This document shows, piece by piece, positions 16,973 to 24,320 of a stretch of 37,340 bases of DNA. The notes under the pieces were generated by a model. The model ran no database searches. It was not told the origin of the DNA and was given only the letters and a program-made list of their open reading frames with translations. Location of the stretch: contig JAFGIW010000161.1 in the NCBI GenBank assembly GCA_016929415.1, positions 1 to 37,340 on the forward strand, given 5' to 3'. The stretch is from Chitinispirillaceae bacterium (lineage in GTDB: Bacteria > Fibrobacterota > Chitinivibrionia > Chitinivibrionales > Chitinispirillaceae). Within the stretch, counting starts at the first letter, position 1, and each line of letters opens with the position of its first letter. Position numbers and translations under genes: made by a program.

Positions 16973-17371
16973 ATGTTACAAAATCTGCCTTTAATTATAA
17001 CGATCTGTTTTTTAACACTATGCTCTCAACAGAAAGATAATCGCTTTTGGATCGAAAAGGTAATAGTTCGTGACACTTCTTTTAACGTTATCAATAAAAT
17101 TTCAACTTCAGGAGATTTGTCGGATTTAAATAAATTATGGATGGAATTCAGGAATATATCCAACACAACAATGGCATATGAATGGGATCTAAAACTTGAT
17201 ATAACATCAAAATATCATGGCGGACGATGGTTATATGATAGCAAAAACGGTATTGTTGCGAAACTCAATTACAGCCTTACGCCGAAGTATTCAGTTTTTA
17301 GAAATGATAAATTTTTATCAATAGTAAAGAAAAATGGCGATAAAAATATAACAGATCCATTAACGCACTAA
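16973..17371 (+). CDS. Small predicted lipoprotein of unknown function
   Basis: 132 residues from ATG 16973. The N-terminus LQNLPLIITICFLTLCSQQ looks like a lipoprotein signal with the lipid-accepting cysteine in LTLC at about residue 17. The mature part is short, hydrophilic and mixed alpha/beta (DNRFWIEKVIVRD, NISNTTMAYEWDLKLDI); I do not recognise it. Codon use is strongly A/T-ending, unlike the rest of the window, which suggests recent acquisition. An in-frame extension to 16754 is open but lacks a start signal, whereas ATG 16973 sits properly behind a promoter. Small acquired lipoproteins are sometimes immunity or entry-exclusion factors, but nothing here shows that. Confidence 0.6.
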   Translation: MLQNLPLIITICFLTLCSQQKDNRFWIEKVIVRDTSFNVINKISTSGDLSDLNKLWMEFRNISNTTMAYEWDLKLDITSKYHGGRWLYDSKNGIVAKLNYSLTPKYSVFRNDKFLSIVKKNGDKNITDPLTH

Positions 17372-17429
17372 CGCCTGGCACCGCAAGCGCCCATTCTCCT
17401 TAGCAGTGCCCGTCTGCGGCGACCAAACC

Positions 17430-18761
17430 ATGCAAAAAACAGCAATATTAACTCAAGGACCTGTTGGAAAAACGATTTTAAACATGGCCATCCCTATGAT
17501 GATTGGAATGGTCGGAATGGTTGCATTTAATCTTGTCGACACCTTTTTTGTCGGAAAACTCGGGACAGACGCGCTGGCGGCAATGGGTTTCACACTTTCG
17601 GTGGTTTTACTACAGGGTTCCATATCAATGGGATTGGGAATCGGGACAGCGGCAATAATCTCTCGATCAATCGGCCAAGGAGACAACCAGCAGGTTCGAC
17701 GACTGACGGTGGACAGTCTTTTCCTCTCGCTTGTTTTGGTTATTTGCATCATCGTCCCGGGTCTGTTCACCATCAGACCCTTGTTTTCACTTCTCGGTGC
17801 ACAGGGGCATTTTCTCGAAATGGTTTACGATTATATGTTCATCTGGTTCCTTGGAGTACCGTTTGTCGTAATACCGATGGTCGGTAACAATGCCATCCGG
17901 GCAGCCGGCAATACGATGATTCCCAGTATTATAATGCTTGTTGCAATTGTGGTAAACACCGTTCTCGACCCGCTTTTGATTTTCGGGATAGGTCCCTTTC
18001 CGCGGCTCGAATTGAAAGGTGCGGCTATCGCAACAGTGATTGCCCGGGCAATGACAATGGTAGCCTCGCTTATGTTCTTGCGTTATCGCTTTGATATGCT
18101 CACAACACGGCTTCCATCACCATCACAATTGCTGCATTCCTGGAAACAGATATTACATATCGGAGCGCCGGCCGCACTGAATCAACTAATGCTTCCTCTT
18201 TCGTTAGCCGCGATAACACGCCTGCTCGCCTCATATGGACATATCGCCGTCGCCGCTTTTGCAATCAGCAACAGAATTGAAATGTTTGCCTTATCACCTC
18301 TGATGTCACTTGGTGCGGTCATGATCCCTTTTATCGGTCAGAATGCGGGTGCGAATAAACTTGGAAGAATTAAAGAAGGGGTAAAATACAGTTATTCTTT
18401 TTCAATGTTTCTCAGTGTGGCCATATTTATCGCCGTAGTACTTCTCGGTAAACAGATTGCCTTAACTTTCAATAAAGACCCGGATGTCGTTTCCATTTCA
18501 TACCAATACCTGATAATCGTATCTCTCAGCTATGGCTTTTATGGTATTGTAGGATTGACGTCTGCATTTTTCAACGCTCTGAAGAAGCCGGCCCTGGCGA
18601 TGTTTATAACCTCGCTCCGCGCAATCATCCTCTATATCCCACTCGCCTGGATAGGTTCAAAGATCTGGGAATTACCGGGGGTATTTATTGCTGCCGCTGT
18701 TGCATCTGTTATCTCGGGGATTGTGGGCATGGTTTTACTACGAGCATCATTGCGGAAATGA
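17430..18761 (+). CDS. MATE-family multidrug/Na+ antiporter
   Basis: 443 residues from ATG 17430. About twelve hydrophobic helices form two pseudo-symmetric halves, beginning LNMAIPMMIGMVGMVAFNLVDTFFVGKLG as in NorM/DinF-type proteins. Conserved features include the GLGIGTAAIISRSIGQGD loop, NNAIRAAGNTMIPS and IGQNAGA in the second half. MATE proteins export cationic drugs or metabolites in exchange for Na+ or H+ across the inner membrane. A GTG 24 nt upstream is in frame but less likely. No clear ribosome-binding site or promoter is seen; the 50 nt before it are G+C-rich, in contrast to the A+T-rich ORF upstream. Confidence 0.93.
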   Translation: MQKTAILTQGPVGKTILNMAIPMMIGMVGMVAFNLVDTFFVGKLGTDALAAMGFTLSVVLLQGSISMGLGIGTAAIISRSIGQGDNQQVRRLTVDSLFLSLVLVICIIVPGLFTIRPLFSLLGAQGHFLEMVYDYMFIWFLGVPFVVIPMVGNNAIRAAGNTMIPSIIMLVAIVVNTVLDPLLIFGIGPFPRLELKGAAIATVIARAMTMVASLMFLRYRFDMLTTRLPSPSQLLHSWKQILHIGAPAALNQLMLPLSLAAITRLLASYGHIAVAAFAISNRIEMFALSPLMSLGAVMIPFIGQNAGANKLGRIKEGVKYSYSFSMFLSVAIFIAVVLLGKQIALTFNKDPDVVSISYQYLIIVSLSYGFYGIVGLTSAFFNALKKPALAMFITSLRAIILYIPLAWIGSKIWELPGVFIAAAVASVISGIVGMVLLRASLRK

Positions 18762-19024
18762 GTTATTCCCCTTATAGAAAAAGAACTGACGGGCTCCGGA
18801 TACCTTCTCCTGACGTATGGAGCGGAAATGGCCGGGTACGACATCAACGCCGAGGATACACGACCGCGCATGACGGCAATTGACAACGCGGGAGAGATCG
18901 AAATATAGAGCGTTCGGGAGCATCGGCTTCACCATTTTTTTGATACTTTCCGGCATAGTTTTCCTTCTCATTCCGATCCATGTTCCAGCTCATAGTGACA
19001 CCGACTAACTATGCCTGCTATGAT
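18762..19024. other. Intergenic stretch, possible gene remnant on the minus strand
   Basis: A minus-strand frame (18971-18747, 74 codons) overlaps the end of the MATE gene and shows no recognisable family. One internal ATG is preceded by AGAAGG, so a small gene or the N-terminal fragment of a lost one cannot be excluded, but I would not annotate it. No terminator hairpin was found. Confidence 0.3.
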
Positions 19025-19053
19025 TTGCTTTTTCAAGTTAGATCAGTTATCTT
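19025..19053 (+). promoter_or_regulatory. Putative promoter of the lipoprotein/collagen-like gene pair
   Basis: TTGCTT (19025-19030) and TATCTT (19048-19053) have a 17-bp spacer. TATCTT is the same -10 as the one proposed before the sigma-54 regulator operon. The ATG lies 40 bp downstream without a good ribosome-binding site. Confidence 0.4.
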
Positions 19054-19092
19054 GTAATACGTTGTATTTTTATCTTTCAGATATGGTTTCAT

Positions 19093-20076
19093 ATGAAAGT
19101 GCTTCGTTTATTCCTCCCGTTGCTGGCAATTTATCTCTGTAACTGTCCTCTCCCCACCGACCCGTTGCAGAATTACGGCAATTGCGATGTCGATTTTACC
19201 GATGAAAAGAGCACCGAATCTTATCGCGTAGGCGATACGGTTACAATAACCATTGCTCTGGAGCTTCCCCATCTTTTAGATACAATAAAGCTCTCTATCG
19301 GTGATGAAGACACCGCCATCGTTTGTGATTACAGTATAAAAACACAGGACACAATCGTAATAAAAAAAGTTTTCTCTTCTCCCGACACCATCACGTTGGC
19401 GCTTGAGGCATTTAAAAAAGACGGATCCCTTGATTCGGCATCTTTGACCCTGATAATCAGCGGCGATGAACCTGGTATTACCAGGCAGCCGTCCAATCTG
19501 TATACCCTTGAACCGGGCTATGCCTGCACGCTCAGTGTAAGCGCCGAAGGCAGTAAACCGCTCCACTTTCAATGGATCAAGGGTGATGATAAACGTGAAA
19601 ACGATACGCTTGACACTCTCATTATCCCCTATTTTCAGGAAGGCGACACGGGGGAATACTATTGTACGGTGTCGAATGCCTGGGGATCCGATACCAGTAA
19701 ATCGGCAACCCTTATCGTGAAAACCTTTCCGGGTAAAAAAGTGTTTTGGAAATTCGGTATTTACCTCGATTCACTTTACGAGAGTGAGACGTTGAAGGTG
19801 GCAATCGACGATTACTACTCCGTTCCTTCCGATGAAGATCCCACGCTGACGTTCATTTCGTCTGTGGAAAATGCCGCATTAAGCGGCGGTTCACTTTTTT
19901 CCTTTTTCGCCGGGAGGCATGACAGCGGTATTTATTCTCTCCCGATTATTTTAAACTCGGAAAGCGGAGCTGATACCGCGACCATATCCGTCAAGGTACT
20001 GCCGCGCTATTGCACGCTCACCTTAAAAGCCGATTCCGGTTCGATCGAAGCTGATCCGGAAAAAGATACTTATTGA
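19093..20076 (+). CDS. Ig-like domain lipoprotein, truncated by an in-frame TGA inside an InlB-type repeat
   Basis: 327 residues are readable. A lipoprotein-like signal (MKVLRLFLPLLAIYLCNC) is followed by beta-sandwich sequence. Residues about 130-210 form an immunoglobulin-like domain with the tyrosine-corner motif GDTGEYYCTVSNAWGSDTS. A further domain follows (about 220-310). The last 20 residues, LTLKADSGSIEADPEKDTY, are the start of a divergent InlB B-type (PF18998-like) repeat, which stops at TGA 20074-20076. The same frame continues with the rest of that repeat, so the protein is probably shortened by a point mutation. It likely sits on the outer membrane surface. A collagen-like gene follows. 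Confidence 0.8.
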   Translation: MKVLRLFLPLLAIYLCNCPLPTDPLQNYGNCDVDFTDEKSTESYRVGDTVTITIALELPHLLDTIKLSIGDEDTAIVCDYSIKTQDTIVIKKVFSSPDTITLALEAFKKDGSLDSASLTLIISGDEPGITRQPSNLYTLEPGYACTLSVSAEGSKPLHFQWIKGDDKRENDTLDTLIIPYFQEGDTGEYYCTVSNAWGSDTSKSATLIVKTFPGKKVFWKFGIYLDSLYESETLKVAIDDYYSVPSDEDPTLTFISSVENAALSGGSLFSFFAGRHDSGIYSLPIILNSESGADTATISVKVLPRYCTLTLKADSGSIEADPEKDTY

Positions 20077-20382
20077 TGGGGTGATACGGTTTCTCTTACA
20101 GCGGTTCCCGATGAAAATTTCCATTTTAACGAGTGGAGCGGTGACCTCTCTGGCGGCAGTGAGGAAATCAAGGTTCCCATGATCGACGACATTGAAATAA
20201 CCGCACATTTCACCAGGAAAGCAACCACCGGGTGTGCTCAACTGCACTCCGGAAGTCTTACTACGGCAATACGGGAAGCGTCGCAGTCTTCGGCTCGTCC
20301 CGGTTCCATATGCCCTGAAGAGGGGCTCTATAATGACGGTACTATTAAAGTATGGGGTACCGTTCGGTTTATTTTTCAATAG
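20077..20382 (+). pseudogene. In-frame continuation of the lipoprotein after the premature TGA
   Basis: Reading straight on past TGA 20074-20076 gives 101 further codons to a TAG at 20380-20382. The first 40 (WGDTVSLTAVPDENFHFNEW, SGDLSGG, DIEITAHFT) complete a canonical InlB B-type repeat with no indel. The rest is a Cys-containing tail ending VWGTVRFIFQ. Internal ATG 20179 has no ribosome-binding site. Only one base change (for example CGA, GGA or TGG to TGA) separates this from an intact 429-residue protein. The collagen-like gene starts 21 nt after the TAG, as expected for an operon with the full-length frame. Confidence 0.75.
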
Positions 20383-20402
20383 CGGTATTCGGAGGAGATG
20401 AA

Positions 20403-21200
20403 ATGCGTACCATTAATTCACTGGTGATACTTTTGACGCTTGTATGTCTTGTTACGGCTCAATCGAAGTCTGCAATCGAGTTTTTTGATACGACCGGATC
20501 GGAATCGGTATCGAAATTCGGGTGGAGCGGCAGTAAAGCGGACGGCGAGTTTTTTATTCAAACTCCTACCGACAGTGTTACCGTGAAAAATGGTGATATG
20601 AAATTCAACGGTACTTTTTCCGCTAAAAAGCTGGTTGGCGATGGAAGCGGTCTTACCAATCTACCCGGATCGGGAGAACAAGGTCCGGTCGGTGATAAGG
20701 GACCGGATGGTGACAAGGGTCCGGTCGGTGATAAGGGACCAGGTGGAGATCAAGGCCCGGCTGGTGAACAAGGACCAGTTGGTGATAAGGGCCCGGATGG
20801 TGATCAGGGGCCGGTTGGTGACAAGGGACCGGTTGGCGATCAAGGTCCGGTTGGTAATAAGGGACCGGTTGGCGATCAAGGTCCGGTTGGCGATCAAGGT
20901 CCGGTTGGCCCTGCAGGGCCGGATAAATGTATCGCTTTTGGCAGTATAGCTGCAGATGGCACTATCCGAAGCGGTTCCGGAAATATTGCCTGTGTTTTAG
21001 GCGCCACCGAACCAAACGTTTATCAAATTCAAATTACTGATGTATCTTATAGTTATTTCAATTATGCAACAGTAGCCACATGCATCGGCAATGCATATAT
21101 GGGAACTTCTAGTGGAAGCGGCTATCTCTATATATGGGCGAATAATTCCTCGGGAGCTAAAGTAGCTGCGAATTTTCATTTTGTTGTTTTTAAACCATAG
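20403..21200 (+). CDS. Exported collagen-like (Gly-X-Y repeat) protein
   Basis: 265 residues from ATG 20403, preceded by GGAGGAGATGAA. A signal peptide (RTINSLVILLTLVCLVTAQ) is followed by a beta-rich head ending in the widespread motif LVGDGSGLTNLP. Then come 27 uninterrupted Gly-X-Y triplets plus a final Gly-Pro (residues 91-173), dominated by GPV, GDK and GDQ. A C-terminal globular domain of about 90 residues contains three cysteines and ends FHFVVFKP. Bacterial collagens form trimeric stalks with the C-terminal domain as trimerising or binding head; GDK/GDQ triplets stabilise helices electrostatically without hydroxyproline. It is probably surface-exposed. It is coupled to the preceding Ig-like lipoprotein (21 nt from its full-length stop). 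Confidence 0.9.
   Translation: MRTINSLVILLTLVCLVTAQSKSAIEFFDTTGSESVSKFGWSGSKADGEFFIQTPTDSVTVKNGDMKFNGTFSAKKLVGDGSGLTNLPGSGEQGPVGDKGPDGDKGPVGDKGPGGDQGPAGEQGPVGDKGPDGDQGPVGDKGPVGDQGPVGNKGPVGDQGPVGDQGPVGPAGPDKCIAFGSIAADGTIRSGSGNIACVLGATEPNVYQIQITDVSYSYFNYATVATCIGNAYMGTSSGSGYLYIWANNSSGAKVAANFHFVVFKP
20673..20921 (+). repeat. Tandem 18-nt units encoding the collagen triple-helix segment
   Basis: 249 nt encode 83 residues of perfect Gly-X-Y periodicity. At DNA level the repeat unit is 18 nt, encoding Gly-Pro-Val-Gly-Asp-Lys or -Gln, with near-identical copies towards the 3' end. Unit gain or loss keeps the frame, so length variation by slippage or recombination is expected. Confidence 0.9.
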
Positions 21201-21335
21201 CAATTTCATGAACGGCAGTGTATAGAACCGGTTTTATAATCCCATTCCAGCTTCGACCGCGCGGGTGCCCTAACGCTGTGTGACAAGAATTTCGGAAGCA
21301 TTGTCCCACCGAGCATTTCACAGGAAACGGATTTT

Positions 21336-21947
21336 ATGGATTTTCTTATCTGGTTTATCGGCACGCTGCTCGGGGCTACCTGGCGTGTTACCATCAATGA
21401 CCCTCACCGGTTGCGTCTCTTTGATGACCGCACTACGGGCCGCATCTACTGTTTCTGGCACGCGCATCTGCTCCCTCTTGCCTTTATCTTCCGCAACACC
21501 GGTAAGACGGCCCTGGCCTCCGCAAGCAAGGATGGACGCCTTGCGGCATCGATTGCACGCCGATGGAAGCACGAAATCATCTTCGGATCATCGAGCCGCG
21601 GCGGCAACTCCGCCATGCGGGAGTGCATACGTGTCCTTAAAGAACGGCACTGCGTCATCATTACACCCGACGGACCGCGCGGACCGCGCGAAGAGGTGAA
21701 AGCGGGAGTCGCACAGATCGCGATGGTCGCTTCGGCACCCGTAGTCGCGATCAGGTTGCACGCCGACCGGGCATGGCGCCTTCGTTCATGGGACCGGTTC
21801 ATGATCCCCAAACCCTTTGCACGGATTACGGTGACTCTCTGCAACCCCTTATCCCCCCCGCCTGACGCTCAATCCGATGAATCGGTCGAACGTTTCCGGA
21901 AATCCATCAACGAAAGGCTGTCAGGCAATGACGCCCTGGCCTCCTGA
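21336..21947 (+). CDS. DUF374 / lysophospholipid-acyltransferase-like protein
   Basis: 203 residues. The family signatures are the acyltransferase histidine in YCFWHAHLLPL (about 38-48), GSSSRGGNSA (about 88-97) and ITPDGPRGPREEVKAG (about 113-128), as in DUF374 proteins related to Kdo2-lipid A acyltransferases. A hydrophobic N-terminal stretch (MDFLIWFIGTLLGATW) suggests inner-membrane association. The ATG follows AGGAAA with 8 nt spacing. Its end overlaps the next gene by 20 nt, and a lipid or envelope role fits the glycosyltransferase and DedA neighbours. The substrate is not predictable. Confidence 0.9.
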   Translation: MDFLIWFIGTLLGATWRVTINDPHRLRLFDDRTTGRIYCFWHAHLLPLAFIFRNTGKTALASASKDGRLAASIARRWKHEIIFGSSSRGGNSAMRECIRVLKERHCVIITPDGPRGPREEVKAGVAQIAMVASAPVVAIRLHADRAWRLRSWDRFMIPKPFARITVTLCNPLSPPPDAQSDESVERFRKSINERLSGNDALAS

Positions 21948-22638
21948 CATCGCCGTTCTTATTCCCGCCTATAAATCGGCCCTGCTGCTGCACCGGGTAC
22001 TTCCCCGCGTCATGGAGTATGCCCCCGCGGACCATATCTGCGTCGTTGACGACGCGTCGGACGACGGGACGGCGCAGGTATGCGGCGGATACGGCATCAC
22101 CTGCCTTACGCATGGTGTCAACAGTGGAAAAGGCGCGGCGCTCGCAACCGGTTTCAGGCATCTGACGTCGACCGATGCACGATGGATCGTTACCATGGAC
22201 GCCGACGGCCAGCATGCGCCGGAGGACCTGCCGAAATTCATTGCCGCATCCCGCGAAACGCCGCCGCCCGGCATCTGTATCGGTGCACGCGCCATGAAAT
22301 CCGCGGTCATGCCGCCTGAACGGATACTCTCCAACCTGATCACCTCACGGATTTTAAGCGTGCTCTGCGGAATAAGGATCATCGACAGCCAGTCCGGCTA
22401 CCGGCTTTATTCAATCGAATTGCTGAAACGTATTGATATCATCTTCAACCGTTTCGAAATGGAATCCGAAATACTCATGAAAGCGGCATTCCTCGGTTAT
22501 CCTGTTACCTTTACCGGCATACAGACATTATATTTGAATGGTCCAAGCCACATTTCACATGTTGCCGACACCATTCGGTGGATCATTGCCGTCCTGCGTA
22601 TCCGTATGCAGCGCAGTCGTAGCATACGAGGGCGGTAA
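21928..22638 (+). CDS. Family 2 glycosyltransferase (polyprenyl-phosphate sugar transferase type)
   Basis: 236 residues from ATG 21928, inside the end of the DUF374 gene; the frame is open to 21877 but that start has no ribosome-binding site. The GT-A fold is marked by DIAVLIPAYKSA, ICVVDDASDDGT, GVNSGKGAALATGF and the DXD motif in MDADGQH. DSQSGYRLYS and FEMESEILMKA match the DPM1/dolichol-phosphate mannosyltransferase-like group. No C-terminal membrane helices are present. It probably moves a sugar from a nucleotide donor to a polyprenyl phosphate at the inner membrane. Translationally coupled to the preceding acyltransferase. Confidence 0.92.
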   Translation: MTPWPPDIAVLIPAYKSALLLHRVLPRVMEYAPADHICVVDDASDDGTAQVCGGYGITCLTHGVNSGKGAALATGFRHLTSTDARWIVTMDADGQHAPEDLPKFIAASRETPPPGICIGARAMKSAVMPPERILSNLITSRILSVLCGIRIIDSQSGYRLYSIELLKRIDIIFNRFEMESEILMKAAFLGYPVTFTGIQTLYLNGPSHISHVADTIRWIIAVLRIRMQRSRSIRGR

Positions 22639-22672
22639 GACAACGCTACACAGATCAGGTCACTATTCAGCC

Positions 22673-23320
22673 ATGGAATATCTCAACCCTGCGATCGCCC
22701 TGCGGCGCCTTATCAAAAAGCTCCGTGAGAAAGGCATCTCCGACGAGCGGGTGCTTGATGCTTTCGGCAAAGTGCCGCGGCATCTCTTCGTTGATGGCGG
22801 CATGTACGCCCAGGCATACGATGACAATGCGCTGCCGATCGGGTTCGGCCAGACCATTTCACAACCCTACATCGTCGCACTGATGACCGAACTTCTGAAA
22901 CTTGAAAAGGATGAGAAGATCCTTGAAATCGGTACCGGTTCCGGGTTTCAAACCGCCCTCCTCGCACAGTTTTCCCGGCGGGTCTATACCATCGAGAGGG
23001 ACCATGAGCTGGGAGAAGTCTCCCGTAAACGTCTGAACGAAATGGGATATGCAAATGTGGCATTCAAGATCGGCGACGGCTCTCTCGGATGGCCGCAACA
23101 CAGTCCTTTTCATAAAATAATCGTTACCGCCGCCGCGCCGGTTCTCCCGCAAACGCTCCTCGATCAGCTTGCCGTGGGCGGGCGGATGGTCATTCCCACC
23201 GGCGAACAGCACCATCAGGACCTTATGTTGTACGAAAAGACCGATCACGGCGTTGAACAATCCTGCGCCGCCCAGGTGGTTTTCGTACCACTCATCGGTC
23301 AACAGGGCTGGCAGGCATAA
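22673..23320 (+). CDS. pcm: Protein-L-isoaspartate O-methyltransferase
   Basis: 215 residues from ATG 22673. It carries the PIMT pattern: VPRHLFVD, YDDNALPIGFGQTISQPYIV, then SAM motif I LEIGTGSGFQTALLA, motif II-like VYTIERD, and IIVTAAAPVLPQTLLDQL near the C-terminus. The enzyme repairs isoaspartyl residues in damaged proteins by carboxyl methylation. Length is normal. It lies 34 nt after the glycosyltransferase and 29 nt before the DedA gene. Upstream in-frame codons to 22538 overlap the glycosyltransferase and are not used. Confidence 0.95.
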   Translation: MEYLNPAIALRRLIKKLREKGISDERVLDAFGKVPRHLFVDGGMYAQAYDDNALPIGFGQTISQPYIVALMTELLKLEKDEKILEIGTGSGFQTALLAQFSRRVYTIERDHELGEVSRKRLNEMGYANVAFKIGDGSLGWPQHSPFHKIIVTAAAPVLPQTLLDQLAVGGRMVIPTGEQHHQDLMLYEKTDHGVEQSCAAQVVFVPLIGQQGWQA

Positions 23321-23349
23321 GCATTCACCTGAAAATCTGAAAGGATTCC

Positions 23350-23994
23350 ATGATCTCCGAACTGTTTTCTTCCGTTACCTCCTGGTACCTGGACCATATC
23401 AATTATGTAACCGTCACGCTGCTCATGGGTATCGAGAGTTCATTCATCCCCTTTCCATCGGAAATCGTCGTCCCTCCGGCCGCGTATAAAGCGGCACAGG
23501 GAACGCTGAATGCCGGGGGGGTATTCTGCGCGGCAACGGCAGGGGCGCTAATGGGAGCGTTCTTCAATTATTGTTTTGCCCTGCTGCTCGGCAGGAGAGT
23601 GCTCTACCGGCTTGCAAATACACGGATCTCCCATTTCTTTCTCATCACCCGGGAGAGTCTCGAAAAGGCGGAAGCCTATTTTATCAAACACGGCCGCAGT
23701 TCCACCTTCATCGGACGGTTTGTCCCGGCAATACGTCAGTTAATCTCCCTTCCGGCGGGAATTGCACGGATGGATCTGAAACAGTTCCTGTTGTATACCG
23801 CACTCGGCTCGGGAATCTGGAACCTCATCCTGACCGCCCTGGGCTACTTTCTCTACTCGCGGAAAGAGCTGCTCGAAAGGTATTACAGCCGCATATCGAT
23901 TTTTTTTCTTTTGTGCGGCGTCGCCTTTGTCGGGTATATGCTTTATAATGGGTTAAAAAAGGGAAAGGCCCAAACGGGCACTACGACACGGTAA
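23350..23994 (+). CDS. DedA-family membrane protein
   Basis: 214 residues with about five hydrophobic segments. Family marks are the early acidic region MGIESSFIPFPSEIVVPPA, the Gly-rich AGALMGAFFNYCFALLLG, and the conserved arginine motif FIGRFVPAIRQLISLPAGIARM. Recent work on the family implicates DedA proteins in undecaprenyl-phosphate or phospholipid translocation across the inner membrane. That would suit the neighbouring glycosyltransferase, which probably uses polyprenyl phosphate (inference). The ATG follows AAAGGA. It is the last gene of the four-gene run. Confidence 0.93.
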   Translation: MISELFSSVTSWYLDHINYVTVTLLMGIESSFIPFPSEIVVPPAAYKAAQGTLNAGGVFCAATAGALMGAFFNYCFALLLGRRVLYRLANTRISHFFLITRESLEKAEAYFIKHGRSSTFIGRFVPAIRQLISLPAGIARMDLKQFLLYTALGSGIWNLILTALGYFLYSRKELLERYYSRISIFFLLCGVAFVGYMLYNGLKKGKAQTGTTTR

Positions 23995-24286
23995 CGGCGG
24001 CGTTTCACCACGATCGCCCCCCCCTATAGGCTGTCGTTCACCATGGGATACCCGCACGGGTCGAACTCAACGCGGGGAAAAATGCCCCGTCCCTCCGGTT
24101 GAAGGATGTGGTGCCCGTGAAAGAGGGGGAAGAGGTTGAAACGGAGAAGAAATAATGCTCCGGTGAAAAACAACAGTCTCGCTCCTGCAATATTTTATTC
24201 CCGGCGTTCGTAGTAAAAGTAGTATAAATGGATGTAATGGCAGTGCGACTGCCAAAACCTCCTTTGAAAGGGTGAAGGTGTATGAA
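23995..24286. other. Intergenic stretch holding a start-less coding-like fragment
   Basis: The plus-strand frame 24030-24155 reads as good protein sequence (PARVELNAGKNAPSLRLKDV then VPVKEGEEVETEKK and a TAA) but has no start codon between the upstream TAG and its middle. It is probably the tail of a lost gene. Small inverted repeats GGCAGT-GCG-ACTGCC (24239-24253) and CCTTTGAAAGG (about 24261-24271) are present. No precursor-peptide gene for the nearby radical SAM enzyme was found. Confidence 0.4.
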
Positions 24287-24320
24287 ACCCCGCCGGACAG
24301 AACACGGCGGGGTCCTTTTT
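24287..24320 (+). terminator. Rho-independent terminator
   Basis: A perfect 9-bp stem ACCCCGCCG/CGGCGGGGT (24287-24295 with 24305-24313) with a 9-nt loop is followed by CC and five T residues (24316-24320). It is oriented to end plus-strand transcription coming from the DedA gene. Its T tract overlaps the stop codon of the convergent radical SAM gene, and the stem could act for that strand too, although only three T residues follow there. Confidence 0.8.

Noticed and set aside
16679-17430. Integron-like cassette array with attC sites (small orphan ORFs, TAACGCC at the end of one)
   Set aside because: No paired core sites or long imperfect palindromes were found, and there is no integrase in the window.
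18747-18971. Minus-strand 74-codon ORF overlapping the MATE gene end
   Set aside because: No recognisable family and an overlap with a certain gene. Mentioned only as a possible relic.
20077-20079. Reassignment of TGA as a sense codon in this organism
   Set aside because: Other intact genes in the window, such as the MATE transporter and the phosphatase, end at TGA at the expected C-terminus.
20661-20949. Open frames in the other reading frames over the collagen repeat, on both strands
   Set aside because: They are by-products of the 18-nt periodicity and consist only of low-complexity repeats.
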